This document shows, piece by piece, positions 22,440 to 33,504 of a stretch of DNA of 64,000 nucleotides. The notes beneath the pieces were generated by a model, which saw only the letters and a program-made list of their open reading frames with translations, did not search any database and was not told the origin of the DNA. The DNA lies in assembly GCA_030765065.1 (NCBI GenBank), contig CM060979.1, positions 14,661,001 through 14,725,000 on the forward strand, given 5' to 3'. The number at the start of each line of letters is the position of its first letter. Position 1 is the stretch's first letter. A program made the translations under genes and the position numbers. The DNA is from Deroplatys truncata (lineage: Eukaryota > Arthropoda > Insecta > Mantodea > Mantidae).

Positions 22440-22524
22440 GTAGGCCTATGACACTCTACCCACTATCTTACAGAAGTTTACTTTTCCACCCCTTCGTTTT
22501 AATCCAGATCAGAGTTTGCAAAAG
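22440..22524 (-). repeat. R element part 1 of 3, interrupted by Tc1
   Basis: R 3'-half sequence in reverse (TTTACTTTTCCACCCCTTCG, TTTTAATCCAGATCAGAG) runs up to the TA where the Tc1 element begins. It resumes at 23855 with TTTCATTATACATTTTGATC, the expected continuation. Confidence 0.7.
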
Positions 22525-22526
22525 TA

Positions 22527-23852
22527 CACTGCCGTTTGTGAAAATTGCAGCACCAAGAAGTAAACACATGAATTTAATACCACAGTTTAGGTACATGAAA
22601 AGTAACAAATGATAAACTTGACCTTTGAGATCTAATATTCAGTATTTGGTGTGGCCTCCATGCGCTGCAATTAGAACTGCTATACGTCGTGGCATTGAAT
22701 CAAAAAGGTTCTGAATAAGTTCCTGAGGGATTTCCCTCCACGCAGTTTGTATTCGAGACCACAAATCCGTGACACTGGTTACTGGAGGACCGTGACGCAC
22801 CAATCAAATCCCAGACATGTTCGATGGGCGACATATCAGGTGAACGTGCAGGCCAGGGAAGCAATGGTACCCGTCGCTCTTTGAAGAAGGCTTGTACATT
22901 CCTCGCAATATGTGGCCGGGCATTGTCCTGTTGAAATGTGGTCTGTGGAGATGCCTGAAGCAGGGAAAGTACCTCAGGCTCTACAACCATTGTTAGGTAC
23001 CGGTTGCTGTTCAAAGTGCCCTCAATTCCTAGGAGGCGAGATCGGTTGTTGTAACCAATGGCGCCCGAAACCATCACGCCTGGTGTTTGTCCGCTATGCC
23101 GCTCAACAATGCAGCCCTCCAGGTTGCGCTCACCACGGACACGTATGCGGCCATCACTGTAGGACACGTTCAAGCGGGACTCGTCCGAAAAGACTACATT
23201 TTGCCACTCAATACCCCAGTGGCGGTGTTCACTTGCCCATTGCAGTCGGAGGAGCTTCTGGTTTCTGGACAATGGAAGTCGACATAATGGCATCATGCAA
23301 CCAGTCCAACCTGTAGCAGACGGCGACGAACCGTTGATGCAGACAAGTTCACACCAGCGTCGAGCCAACGCTGTGGATGAAGCTGTGCGGGTCGTTATGG
23401 CCATGCGGACAAGATTACGGTCATCCCGTGCTGTGGTCATGTTCCGTGTTTCAGTACTCGCTCTTCGCTACGTACAACCTTCATCTATCCACTGCTTCCA
23501 CACAGGCATCACTGTTGTAGCAGCATGCCCTGTACGAACCGAAATGTCACGGTATGACAAACCCGCTTCCCGGAGACCGATCATTCTGCCCCGTTCGAAC
23601 TCAATCACATGCCGAAATGGCTCCCGTTGACGTCGACGAGGCATATTGTCACCTACTTTATTGCTTCCACCTTGTTTGACAGCTCTGCACTGACTACACT
23701 GGCCCAACGAGAGGGCTCTGCTCGGCCTACGTGTACCCCATCTCTCTGCAAACCTAATCACTTATTGCCTGCACACTCTTCTACACTTCCACCAAGTTTG
23801 GAGTTATTCGGGAAATTCTTTCTTGGTGTTGCAATTTTCACAAACAGCATTG
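22527..23852 (-). mobile_element. Tc1-family element, about 1.33 kb
   Basis: TA-flanked (22525-22526 and 23853-23854), with good terminal inverted repeats: CTGCCGTTTGTGAAAATTGC at the left and ATGCTGTTTGTGAAAATTGC inward from the right. The single transposase is on the minus strand. Insertion is into an R element. Its length is typical of Tc1 elements. Confidence 0.93.
22639..23644 (-). pseudogene. Tc1 transposase (DD34E), one nonsense codon and one frameshift
   Basis: Starts at ATG 23644-23642 (MPRRRQREPFRH). The paired N-terminal helix-turn-helix segment reads GLREAGLSYRDISVRTGH. A TAG at 23470-23468 replaces a Gln-type position (EGCT-stop-RRASTET). The frame then continues unbroken through the catalytic core: first Asp in VVFSDESRL, second in FQQDNARPHIA, and Glu in SPDMSPIEHVWD, with 34 residues between the last two. 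All three catalytic residues are intact. Shortly after VWDLIGA the frame shifts. The C-terminus is readable in another frame as PQELIQNLFDSMPRR down to HTKY and a stop at 22639. Two lesions only, so this copy is fairly young, but it cannot make a full-length enzyme. Confidence 0.92.
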
Positions 23853-23854
23853 TA

Positions 23855-24115
23855 GTTTCATTATACATTTTGATCTAGGTACAAAGGGGATAAAGGAAAC
23901 CGAATTGATACTCAGATATTTAAAAGCAAGTCACTCTATGCTGGCCTTGAATTTCCATATTATTTCCTAGATAACCCGAGAAACAATCAACTATCGACAG
24001 CACTTTAAAATGGCAGAAAATGAAAACAAATCTCCGAAATGTCTGATGCCACAAAAAAGTTATTTTAAAAAATTGTGTATTTTAAAGGGATTTCTATGCT
24101 AAGTTTTTTTGTTTA
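23855..24115 (-). repeat. R element part 2 of 3
   Basis: Continues the R interrupted by Tc1 (GGTACAAAGGGGATAAAG, TATGCTGGCCTTGAATTTCC). It ends at TTTTGTTTA (24107-24115), the left target duplication of SINE-2. Confidence 0.75.
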
Positions 24116-24612
24116 ACGACCGAGGTGTAACATGCTCGACTCGTATTCGGGAAGCCCTGGGCTCAATTCCCGTCGGGCGGGCCAATCTGACCATTGTTGT
24201 TTTTCGTTGTTTCCACTGGTCCGAATCACCTCCCTCTGATTTCCTGTACGCATCATCTTGCGACTGGACGATGACTGTGCACTCTGTGGAGATTTCTTCC
24301 TGACATCGTCCAGAGACTACTGGTTTGGATACCCGCCTTTGGGTACTTTTGAGCAGGCACTGCTTCTGGGCCCCCAAGGAGGCTGGAGTGGGCTTGGAGG
24401 CCTCTATCTGGAAACATTAGAGATCCCGTCCGGGCTTGCGTCCGTCATCATACGAATCTGGCCTCCCTTCGGGTCTTTCTCCTCATCCATCCATCCCTCC
24501 CTCCCTCCCTCCCAGGGATCACGATAAAAGCACAAGGGGCCGGATGACCTATATACAATGCTCTGCCCCGGTTTCAGTGGCCCCTCCGTTCGACAGTACC
24601 TTTATATTTAAC
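24116..24612 (+). mobile_element. SINE-2 copy with 9-bp target duplication
   Basis: Body about 497 bp, flanked by TTTTGTTTA at 24107-24115 and 24613-24621. tRNA-like head with CTGGGCTCAATTCCCGTCGG (B box), then CCAATCTGACCATTG and TTCGTTGTTTCCACTGG. The 3' part has CTATCTGGAAACATTAGAGA and GCTCTGCCCCGGTTTCAGTG. A CCATCCATCCCTCCCTCCC microsatellite lies at about 24487-24514. Confidence 0.88.
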
Positions 24613-24621
24613 TTTTGTTTA

Positions 24622-25063
24622 TCTCTTATTGTTTACCAGTTATACAAAGTTGTTTCCGAATGCAGAGGTCTTCACAGTCAAAACTTCGTTGCGACCATTT
24701 TTTTTTAAAAAAAATAAAACAAAACGTTTTCCATGAAAAGGGCAGTTCGGTGAGGGACATTTTCTTGAAAATCCTCGTGAGGCATCTTTGAAAGTTCCTA
24801 AACTTAAACAACAAGATCGACATTAAACACATCCCAAAATCGGAGTGTTGAACTCACATGACTTTTCTACTCACTCTTCTACAAACTGTTTTACCCAAGT
24901 TTATTACTCTATCTACTTCTTGTTAATATAGATAAACTATCATTTCATTGCAGCTATAAGAAGAATACAGTAGGCTAAAGTGATAGTCAAGTTTTTAAAA
25001 GGGGGTCAGTGTGTGATGGCTTTGAAATTCCGCTCTCTTTGTACGACGACGAGAAAAAACAGC
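24622..25063 (-). repeat. R element part 3 of 3, plus adjoining R fragment
   Basis: Resumes after SINE-2 with TCTCTTATTGTTTACCAG and runs to the region before the GT tract near 24850. A second R fragment then starts at its 3' end (GAACTCACATGACTTTTC). The head is missing from both. Confidence 0.7.
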
Positions 25064-25304
25064 GCAGTTAATTTAGTAAACGTCAGTGCCATACTCGTAC
25101 TGTAGAAGGGCGTAACTCTGTTAATTATACAACTTTTTGTACATGAAAACTGAAAATTATTGGTGTAGATACTGTAACACAAATGTAACAGGAAGGAGCG
25201 AGAAATGGACATCGATATTTACTTTGTAATATCAAAATGTAACTAAAGCATAAATCTGGTGTTCTTTAGGGAAGTGTTCTTGCACCTCTTCTGTACTCAT
25301 GAAA
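25064..25304. other. unassigned spacer
   Basis: AT-rich sequence between the R remnants and the lineage-c mariner; nothing recognised. Confidence 0.4.
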
Positions 25305-25306
25305 TA

Positions 25307-26544
25307 CGTGGTCTGATCGAAAAGTAGCGGGAATTTTTGTTTTTTTTAAACAATTTTTATTTAGTCATCAATATCAGCTTTGTCCCCTTCAGAGTAATCC
25401 GCCTCAGATATAATACACTTCTGCCAGTGCTTTTTCCAATCTTGAAAGCACTTCTGGAACTCACTTTTCGTCATGGTATTCAGTTCCTTCAGCGATTCTG
25501 TTTTATCTCATCAACGGTTGCAAAACGTCATCCTATCATGGTTCTCTTCAGCTTAGGGAATAGAAACAAGTCGCAGGGGGCCAAGTACGGCGAATACGGT
25601 GGCTGAGACAGCATAACAGTTTTTTTGCCAAAAAGTCACGAACAAGCATTGAGATGTGAGCGGGTGCATTATCGTGATGCAATTTCCACGAGTGGTTTTG
25701 TCACAATTCTGGTCGTTTGCTTCACGTAAACGGCGCATAACTTTCAGGTAGTATTCCTTATTGACCGTACAACCACAAGGCAGGAACTTCTGATGCAATA
25801 TCCCATTGTAATCGAAGAAAGTAATGAGAAGAACCTTCACATGTGATCGAGCTTGTCGAACTTTCTCGGTCTTGGCTTTTCAGGCAGTTAGGACGATTGG
25901 GCCTTTGTTTCGACGTCATACCCATATACCCATATTTCGTCACCTGTTATAACCTTCTTTAGAAGTTCTGGATCGTTATTGACTTCATTCAGCAATTCCT
26001 GAGCGATGTCTACGCGATGTCGTTTTTGGTCGAAATTCAACAATTTCGGAACTGCTACAGTTTCATGCCCAAAAACATAGAAAAACATTACTTGACATGA
26101 GCTAAAGGATATGCCAACATCAACAACCTCGCTAATGGGGATTCGGCAATTTTTGAGAACCATTTTCTTTACTTCTTCCACATTGTCGTCAGTAATTGAT
26201 GTGCTAGGGCGTCCAGGGCGGTCGTCGACTTCAGCGTCTTCTCGACCCTCTTTGAAGCTTTATATTACTCATAAACTCTTGTCTTACTGACAGTAGATTC
26301 GCCCAAAAGCAACAGTCAACATTTTGAATGTGGTTCTGCACTTCATTCCGTATTTAAAGGAAAATTTGATGCAAATTCGTTGATCCATCTTTATCGAAAG
26401 TAAAAATTCACCGAGCACTCGAAAACAAGTATAACTTCTTTGACTGTCAACAATAAACTAAATATTACAAACAGCTGAAAACACAAACATACTTCAGGAA
26501 AATCTGTACCAACAGGATATAACAAAAGTTTTGAACATCGGATG
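25307..26544 (-). mobile_element. mariner element (lineage c)
   Basis: The left end follows TA 25305-25306 with CGTGGTCTGATCGAAAAGTA. The right end near 26544 (before TA 26545-26546) reads inward TCCGATGTTCAAAACTTTTG, a weak match, so the right boundary is less certain. About 1.24 kb, the usual mariner size. Confidence 0.8.
25361..26388 (-). pseudogene. mariner transposase (lineage c), frameshifted but catalytic residues present
   Basis: Start ATG at 26388-26386 (MDQRICIKFSFKYGMK), stop at 25363-25361. The span of 1,028 bp is close to the roughly 345-codon family norm. Identifiable segments, spread over frames, are VEEVKKMVLKNCRIPISEV (second helix-turn-helix), KLLNFDQKRHRVDIAQELLN, the first Asp in ITGDEIWVYGYD, the second Asp in HHDNAPAHIS, the third Asp in YLAPCDLFLF, and a C-terminus FQDWKKHWQKC. 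All three Asp codons survive, but several frameshifts and stops break the gene. The family is common in insects. Confidence 0.88.
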
Positions 26545-26546
26545 TA

Positions 26547-27580
26547 TAAAGCTCGTACATTCACTTTCTAATACTTGAAACGTTAACTGTTGGGCACTAT
26601 GCTCACAAAATTGCAACTCTGAGTATAGCTACACCAAGAGGAGTAGAATGAAGAGACAGGTTTCATTACGCGAAAAATCTTAAATCATTACGTCACGCTA
26701 CCGAAGCTACCGGTAACCGCCATGCGGAGCGCTTGCATCGCAATTCCGCGCGCAAATCCAAAGAATGGAAAGCTGCTGTCTAAATCCTGTTTTTTATAAA
26801 CTTCCTCGTTGAATGTATGCTTCCGTGTTCCTTTTCTTTGATTCGTTGATGTACACTCTGTGAAACTAAACCTGACCGGTCTCTTGAGCAGTTAAATTTG
26901 TTCAAAGTCCCTTTGAGTTAGCGCGCGGTTTACAATCGACAACTTCAGTGTGCATATTTGACTAACTCTATTGTACAGGAAGACCCAATGAGCTATGAAT
27001 CGGCTGCGCGGTGTTTGACCGGTTCGTGATGGCGGCGGTTATGCTAAATACAAGAATTTCCTTAACTATATTTAAAGGATATTGTATCATATGTGTGTGT
27101 ATTGACGCGTCGGACACATTATTGCTGTTGTATAATATTGTTGAGCTAACTGTTGTGTTTGTGTGTTAAGTTATTGTCCGGCGCGGCAATCTCATCTTCC
27201 TAGTTGGTGGATGAACGCAAGTCGAGGGAAGAGCCTCTTTGTTTGTTGGCTTGGCGTCACTTGTAGTCATAGTCTAATGTAGGTCTTCAGAGAGGATGGT
27301 TGCGTGTGTGTGCGTGGGGCATCTCCCCAAGTGTTCTTTGTAACCCTTTGTGTATAATGTAAGGCATCAGAGGTAAATGTGAATTTATGTATTTTATGTT
27401 CTAAATATCCCACGCCACCTTAGTTTTGTGCAGCAAGTTCTTGGTATCTCTCGTGTGCCACTGAGTTACGTCCCCCAATGTGTATGCCGGGGTAACTAAG
27501 TTTAATATTTTAGCTGCAAACCTTTCCGCCTCACCCCAGTGTATAACAATATGCTTAGCGATGTTATGAAAGCAAGTACT
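26547..27580. other. unassigned; contains half of an inverted low-copy duplicate
   Basis: No gene recognised. The segment around 26930-27025 (TTTACAATC ... AGACCCAATGA-G-CTATGAA ... GCTGCGCGGTGTTTG) matches the reverse complement of about 31085-31175. So a low-copy repeat with copies in opposite orientation flanks this part of the window. Confidence 0.45.
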
Positions 27581-27584
27581 GAAA

Positions 27585-27945
27585 CCGGCCAGCGTCGTTG
27601 TCCAAATATTTTTGGCAGCTCTTTAAGAAACTATCCAACACTCGCTCAAGTTCACGTTGCGAAATGCTGGCAGTTTCCTGCCGAATACTTTGTTTCAATT
27701 GTTACAGGTTGTAGGGATTGTCTTGTATGCCTTATGTTTTAATTTACCCCAGAGTTAAAAGTCATGGAGTTAGGTTGGGGAATCTAGGAGGGGCACATAT
27801 CTCTGTCCTCCTCAAACACACTTTCAACTGTTTTCTCGTCGAGATTTTGGCTGTATGTTGCAAAAAGGCAAAGGCACGCCCGCTGTTTATTAATGTTTCG
27901 TTTATTAGTTCTTCGCTCATGACGCACCATACACAAATTTTTTAG
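27585..27945 (-). pseudogene. degenerate mariner-superfamily transposase tail (lineage f)
   Basis: On the minus strand I can read, across frame breaks, PPRFPNLTP, LWGKLKHKAYKTIPTT and then QLKQSIRQETASISQREL, followed by LERVLDSFLKSCQKYLDN. This is the order of the C-terminal part of a Tc1/mariner-superfamily transposase: third catalytic region, then a basic helical tail. A weak trace of the QDGAP-type motif lies near 27920. No TIRs were found. The match is from memory of family motifs, so moderate confidence. Confidence 0.5.
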
Positions 27946-28039
27946 TCGTGGAGGGATACTTCATGAACAATATTAGGTTTGTCAGAGCTCCACTAATGGT
28001 TACTTTGTGTACACGCATATATCTGCATAAGGGGGGATT

Positions 28040-28500
28040 TCCGACCCCATTAGCTACCGTGGTACTTTTGACGTTACTTGAAGTAGGTCTCTCTCGGAAG
28101 GGAGCTGTTAGGATTGGGTTGCACTCGGCCGGGCAGTGGTTCCCGATACGTATGGGAGATTGGCTTCATCTGGCTGGATTCTCCGCCCCCGGGGAGGGGT
28201 TGTGAGACACCCAAATGTTCTGCGGTACCAACCTTCAGACATACTAGGTTGCTGTCGGCCCCACCAAGGTTTCCCACAGTTTCCCTTTCGGGATGACGCG
28301 TGTAAGTGGCGTATCCGCTTCAATCCTCACGGAAGCCTCCAGGTATTGTCCTCATGGGAAACCCCACAGGAGGGAGTGTCACTCGGCTAAGGCACTCCCC
28401 TGTATTTAGGAGGGGAGCTCATGGGCTTAGGCTTTGGCTCCGGGTGGACGACCACGACGAGCTGCTGGCAGGCTAAGTTTTAGCCGAGTGATTTTTTTGC
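28040..28500. repeat. repeat X, copy 1
   Basis: GC-rich block sharing ordered motifs with 42.09-42.57 kb: GGATTGGGTTG-CACTCGGC-GGGCAGTG, CTGGCTGGA-TTC, GGGGTTRTGAGACRCCCA, and a GGGGAGC...GGCTCCGG-TGGAC end. No frame or tRNA head was found. It could be the untranslated end of a LINE, since a reverse-transcriptase remnant lies about 280 bp away on the minus strand, or an independent SINE. Confidence 0.55.
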
Positions 28501-28769
28501 TGCGTGCCTATTCTCAACAGGGTTTAACCGCAGGACGATTATTTTGAATAGGAAATGGTGGTTTAGAATGACGTTTTAGTTTTAGGTAGTAATGAAAGAA
28601 GGGAGGAAGCATGTAGCTCCTTGACAGCTGCCTGTTAGTATGGAGCGGCCCTTCTGTAACCTGGTGTGTGTATATTTATCAATTATTCTTTGACTGGGAT
28701 TGAATTTTGAGACCAATCATCTCTTGGGTAGGATTACTATGGAGTTCAGCTTTAGCTGCTGTTGGTGTA

Positions 28770-29506
28770 ACTCCTTCGTTATCTGGTGTGCCCGCATGCC
28801 ATGCGGGGAACCCGATGACGCCGAAGACGACGAGTTCTAGGGTTGTAACCCCCAAGTGATCTGACCAGTATACTCTGATGGTTTGGTAAATTGGCGTAAA
28901 AGTTAGTAGCTCGGCACCTAATTTCGTGTAGTAGTCTCACGGGGAAGGCGCGGCCGACAGAATAGATGGACCGCAGTCCCCTATTCTGCGCCCGTTGTAG
29001 CCGTAGCAGCCAGCTATCTGCGGACATGCCCCAGACCTCGCAGGCGTATAGCATGAGGGGGATTATCAGGGCTCGGAAAAGGTGTATCTTTAGGCGAACA
29101 GGCATCCCGGATCTCAGCATCGGGTACAAGGAGGCAATTGCTCCCTGCGCCCGGGCCGAGACTTCAACTAGGTAGGTCATAAAATTCCTCCATTCAATCC
29201 TTCGGCCTCGAAATTGAAATGTGGGGCAGCCTACGGGGATGTGGCGATTTCTTAGCAGCAATGCGTGGCTCTTGTCCATGATAACGGACATGCGCAAACG
29301 CCGGCACCACTGGTGAATGAGGCGGAGGTGTCTCTGGATTGGGTCGAAGGCTCTGAGTAGGTTTTTGTTTGAGCAGTACAGCAGCTACTTGCTGCTGTGT
29401 TGGAAGATCTGCCAAGAAGACGCTGAAAAGCGTGGGGGACAGTACAGAGCCTTCAGGGACTCCGCCTCTAACTGGCCTAATCCGGGTAGACGTTCGCTCA
29501 AACTTG
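28770..29506 (-). pseudogene. LINE reverse transcriptase fragment (jockey/R1-like)
   Basis: From the mariner boundary inward, the minus strand encodes ERTSTRIRPVRGGVPEGS and VLSPTLFSVFLADLP, the RT palm block that precedes the catalytic YADD. The YADD itself has been lost at a frame break (ADLPTQQQVAAVL...). A second open stretch (29297 to 28779) carries IEWRNFMTYLVEVSARAQ, ALIIPLMLYACEVWG and LLRLQRAQNRGLRSIYSV, typical of the RT thumb and C-terminal region. The N-terminus is cut by mariner lineage b at 29507. This would have primed reverse transcription on nicked DNA. It is now dead. Confidence 0.85.
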
Positions 29507-29508
29507 TA

Positions 29509-30786
29509 CGAGGGGCACTATTTATATTTTGAGCCTTGGCAACCCTGAATGTTGTAGGTACCATGTGATGTTTCCAATGGAACGTTTGACATTTTTTACC
29601 ATAATCTACTTCAAACAATAGTGCGTCATTTGTTTTGTTTACACTAACTTGAAAATTGTGTGTCAACAAAAACATGGAATTAACTCGTGAAAATGTTCGT
29701 GCAATGATTTATTACGACTTTCGACGTAGATTATCAAGACAAGAGTGCATCGATCAACTAACTTCCACATTTAGTGACGAAACTCCATCCTTTGCCACTC
29801 TGAAACGCTGGTATAACGAATTTAATCGTGGCCGCCGTTCGCTCAATGATGAAGTTCGTGAAGGTCGTCCAAAATCAGTTGTTGTGCCAGAAAGCATTGA
29901 TGCTGTGCGAAAACTAATAATGAAAGATCGTCATGCGACATACTGTGAGATTGAGGGAACCCTAGGCATTAGTTCCACTAGCATATATAAAATATTGCAT
30001 GATTATTTAGCCGTGAAAAAGGTTTGCTCTCGTTGGATCCCACATAATTTGACGCAATCTCAAAAAGATGCTCGTGTCGATTGGTGTACAAAACTGCTCA
30101 AGAAATACACGGCGGTGTCTCAAAAGACGTATATAAGATTGTAACAGGTGACGAATCATGGATCTATGCGTATGAGCCAGAACGTAAGCAGCCGTCGACT
30201 GTATGGGTGTTTCAAGATGAAGCAAATCCAACAAAAGTTGTTCGCACTCGAAGCACTTCGAAGCACATGGTCGCCTGCTTTTTCAGCAAAACTGGCCACG
30301 TGGCAACAGCGCCTTTAGAGGAACGTAAAATGGTCAGTGCCGAATGGTACATAACCATTTGTTTACCGGAAGTCTTCGGTGAAGTAAGGAAAACCAACAA
30401 GAACCGTAGGATCGTTTTTCATCAAGTCAATGTGAGCGTACACACATCTCGTCTAACAGAGTATTTGAAGGCTCAAAAATAGAATTGATGGTTCATCCGC
30501 CATACAGTCCTGATTTGGCAACCAATGACTTCTTTTTGTTCCCGAACATCAAGAATAAATTGCGTGGACAACGATTTTCGTTGACAGAAGAAGCGGTTGA
30601 TGCCTTTAAAAACCATGTTTTGGAGGTGTCTCAAGAAGACTGGAATAAATGCTTTGACAAATGGTTCAAACGGATGCAAAAGTGTATTGATCATAAAGGA
30701 GAATAGTTTTAAAAACTATAAAGCCGTTTTCAATCAGAAATTACTTACTTTTAATTATTAGGCTCAAAATATAAATAGTGCCATCG
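29509..30786 (+). mobile_element. mariner element (lineage b), copy 1
   Basis: Flanked by TA (29507-29508 and 30787-30788). TIRs are CGAGGGGCACTATTTATATT at the left and, inward from the right, CGATGGCACTATTTATATTT (one base lost). Length 1,278 bp. It inserted into the LINE fragment. Copy 2 is at 38.5 kb on the other strand. Confidence 0.93.
29674..30706 (+). pseudogene. mariner transposase (lineage b), two frameshifts, second Asp lost
   Basis: ATG at 29674 (MELTRENVRAMIYYDF). An open frame runs to 30144 and covers both helix-turn-helix domains (SRQECIDQL, SFATLKRWYNEF, GISSTSIYKIL) and the KKVCSRWIPHNL linker. A shift near 30090 leads to the frame with the first Asp (VTGDESWIYAYEPE). The second catalytic motif is damaged (FHQVNVSVHTS in place of a HHDNASSHTS type), so the Asp is Val. 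A second shift near 30480 leads to PYSPDLATNDFFLFP, which keeps the third Asp, and ends GE-stop at 30706. The close relatives are the mariners commonly annotated as SETMAR-like in insect genomes. Confidence 0.93.
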
Positions 30787-30788
30787 TA

Positions 30789-31446
30789 TACATACATCCA
30801 TGAAGGTGGGTCTAGTTCGCCATTGTATACTCTATTGAGACTCTCACAAAAAGTGTGGTTACTTAAAGAATCACCTGTTTGAAGAACATATGCCACAGTA
30901 GTTTTAGATATACTGAGCTATAAGTATGACTAAGTACAGGACACAATAAGAAATAACTCGCAAAAACTGAACTACATCGTCTCACACTGAACTACACCGC
31001 ATTTCGGTCAACGTAATACTGCAGAGCAGAGCAAAACGAGGGTCAGTAGCGTGACCTTGATTGTAGCAGCGGAGGAAACACGTATCCACACGCACAGTGA
31101 AACAACACCGCGCAGCTGGTTCATAGTTCATTGGGTCTCATGGTACAAGCACAAGGCACTGATTGTAAATACATCCACACCGTGCTGGGCGTTGAGCAGT
31201 GGTGGATTGCTATCTTTTACTTATTGCAACCCGATTTACTGTAATACAGTTAAATAATATTGCATCTGTTACTCCATTTTACTTACAAATATAATTACAA
31301 TAATAATGAAATTTTTGGTTATAAACTTAAATTGGCTGCCTATAAAACTTCCTCTCGAAGGATAAATGTCATGGTTGCCATCTGTCGGTATAACAGGCTA
31401 CTAAATAAATGCCACATACATAAAAATGAAAAAAAAACTGTTACTT
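30789..31446. other. unassigned; inverted partner of 26.9-27.0 kb
   Basis: Nothing coding recognised. The part at 31085-31175 matches 26930-27025 in reverse complement (see there). Confidence 0.4.
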
Positions 31447-32290
31447 TTTACTTTCTCTACTACGTATAGTAAGTAGGGGAAATATTGCATTCCACCCAAA
31501 AATTCGATACCGAGATTTCACCGGAAATGTATGTTTTGAGACCATCTGAATCCAAAAAAAGCATTTTTGGAAACATGTCCGTGTGTGTGTGTGTGTGTGT
31601 GTGTCTGTGAACAGCATAACTCAGAAATGAACAGTCGGATAAACACCAAACTTGGTATTTAGGTTCAGTATCTTCCAGAGATGCGACACGAAGGTTTTCA
31701 AGAAAATCCCCCACCCCAGATTACCCTCTACATGGAACATTTTTCGAAAATTTTAATTTTTTCAAAAATGGATCTAACGATTTTGATTAAAATATCGCAT
31801 ATTTAAGATACTTTTATGACAAATAAAATGCATATCTTGAAGTTTCTGGGAATGTCTCCAAAAGTATTCTTCATTGTGAACGACTTTTGCATAACTGGTA
31901 AACCATAAGAGATAGACAAAATTTTACTACACAAAAAATGTAGATAGCGATAAAATACACAATTTATGTCATATACATTTTTTGTCGAGTGAACCATTTT
32001 CGAGATATTGCTTATTATTCCCTTAAATTTTCCAATACTTTTTCCCAAATGGGAATTCGTTATTCATTTTTATGTCCTGGACACACAAAGAGAATGGAAT
32101 ACTCCACATAGCAAGCAGCTTTTAAAACATTTGACTATCGCTTAAAGCCTACCATATTCCCCTTGCATCTACAAGAAAATTAGCAATAAGATTAACATCT
32201 CGATTAACATGAAGCATATGGAGAATTAGCGTTTGTAAAAATAGTTTGTACAAGAGTAGAGAAAATCATGTGAGTGTAACACATGAGATT
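31447..32290 (+). repeat. R element, full length, expanded GT tract
   Basis: Head ACTTTCTCTACTACGTATAG; uninterrupted GT tract at about 31578-31607; tail CATGTGAGTGTAACACATGA plus a T-run. Well preserved. Confidence 0.93.
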
Positions 32291-32297
32291 TTTTTTT

Positions 32298-32353
32298 ATT
32301 CAGGGGGTCTAAAAACGTATTTCCAGTGAAACCTCGATGCCTGGTAGAGAAAG
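32298..32353 (-). repeat. R element, head fragment
   Basis: 56 bp of the R head in reverse (GGGGGTCTAAAAACGTATTT to GGTAGAGAAAGTAA), directly next to SINE-2. Confidence 0.7.
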
Positions 32354-32815
32354 TAAACGGAGCAGAGCACCGCACGCAAGCCCTTTGTGTTTCTACAATT
32401 GACGCCCGGAAGGGAGGGGTGAGGGGAGAAACTCAAAGGGCGAACATATCCGGGCACAGACGGGGTCCCTAATGTTTCCTGAGTGAAAGTATCCGACGCC
32501 ACCCGTTCCTGCCACAAGCCAGCGAAGCTCCTATAGCCAACTCGGAGGAGAGACCTAACTCAGAAGTCCATGCCAAGGAAGACACCTCTACAGAACGCCC
32601 AGCCGCAACCAGCCGAACACCACCACTTGGTCCTACAACGCTGAAAGGAATATGACGGGGACAGGAAATGAGAGGGAGGAGACCGTGGTGGAAGATGAAC
32701 CACCCCAGCCTATCAACCAGGGGAAACCACGAAAAACCCATGGACCAGAGTGGACGGTCGTCGGGAATCGAACACAGGAGCACAGACGTTGCCTCCTGAG
32801 GTCATCCAGCTCGGT
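32354..32815 (-). mobile_element. SINE-2 copy, reverse
   Basis: On the minus strand: tRNA-like head ending GTGTTCGATTCCCGACGACC, then TTTTTCGTGGTTTCCCCTGG, a body, CAGGAAACATTAGGGACCCC, and AAACACAAAGGGC with GGTGCTCTGCTCCG. Same order as at 18.7 and 24.1 kb. No clear target duplication. Confidence 0.82.
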
Positions 32816-33504
32816 GATAATAGGTTAAACACTCAGTTTCATATTTACCTGTTACTGAGTGAAATCTTGAAAAAACTCCAGTCACATTGGATGCTACACG
32901 GGATCTAATCAGCCCAAATGCATCACTACTCGTAGTCCGGTCTCTACTAACAGGTAAACTGCTGGTAGACACGACATTTTCCACATGGAATTTACGAACT
33001 AATGACACATGTTCATGGCTTCTGTTAACTGAAGCAGCAACAACTTCCTAGAGCAAGTTAAAACGTTTTTGTAGCCTATTTAATGTCATGGGAACAAGGC
33101 AGAGGTGCACCTCTTTGCCAAAGTTCCTGTAGTCACGATGCAGCATCCCACCAGGTAGCAGCAGTAGTACTGACTACCCTATCATTATGCCAGCCAAGGA
33201 GGCGTTTCCTAAACGAACCGTGCCTGCCTACACAAGCCGAGCGCACACAGAAAAGAAGAATAAACGGCCGAAAAAAAGACGTAATTCAAGAAAAAAATAA
33301 TAAAAATGTATACACATATTGCTGAACGGAGGTAATTGCCCGAAAGGGGAAGGCAAGTATTATAGATAGAGCTCATGATGCCTGCTTTCTTTCTTATTTC
33401 CTCGAATATGAATTAATGTAAACGAGTCCTGTTCTTTATAGCAGATGGACGTCGGGTGATGTCATAGATGAATCACAGAAGTTTGAGACTGTAAATTGAG
33501 TAAA
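32816..33504. other. unassigned spacer
   Basis: Mixed composition. Open frames of 68-80 codons without recognisable motifs; no repeats identified. Confidence 0.4.

Noticed and set aside
22912-23316. 134-codon plus-strand frame
   Set aside because: Antisense shadow of the Tc1 transposase.
29385-29675. 96-codon minus-strand frame spanning the LINE/mariner junction
   Set aside because: It crosses a transposon boundary (29507-29509) and is a shadow of the LINE RT on one side and of mariner on the other.
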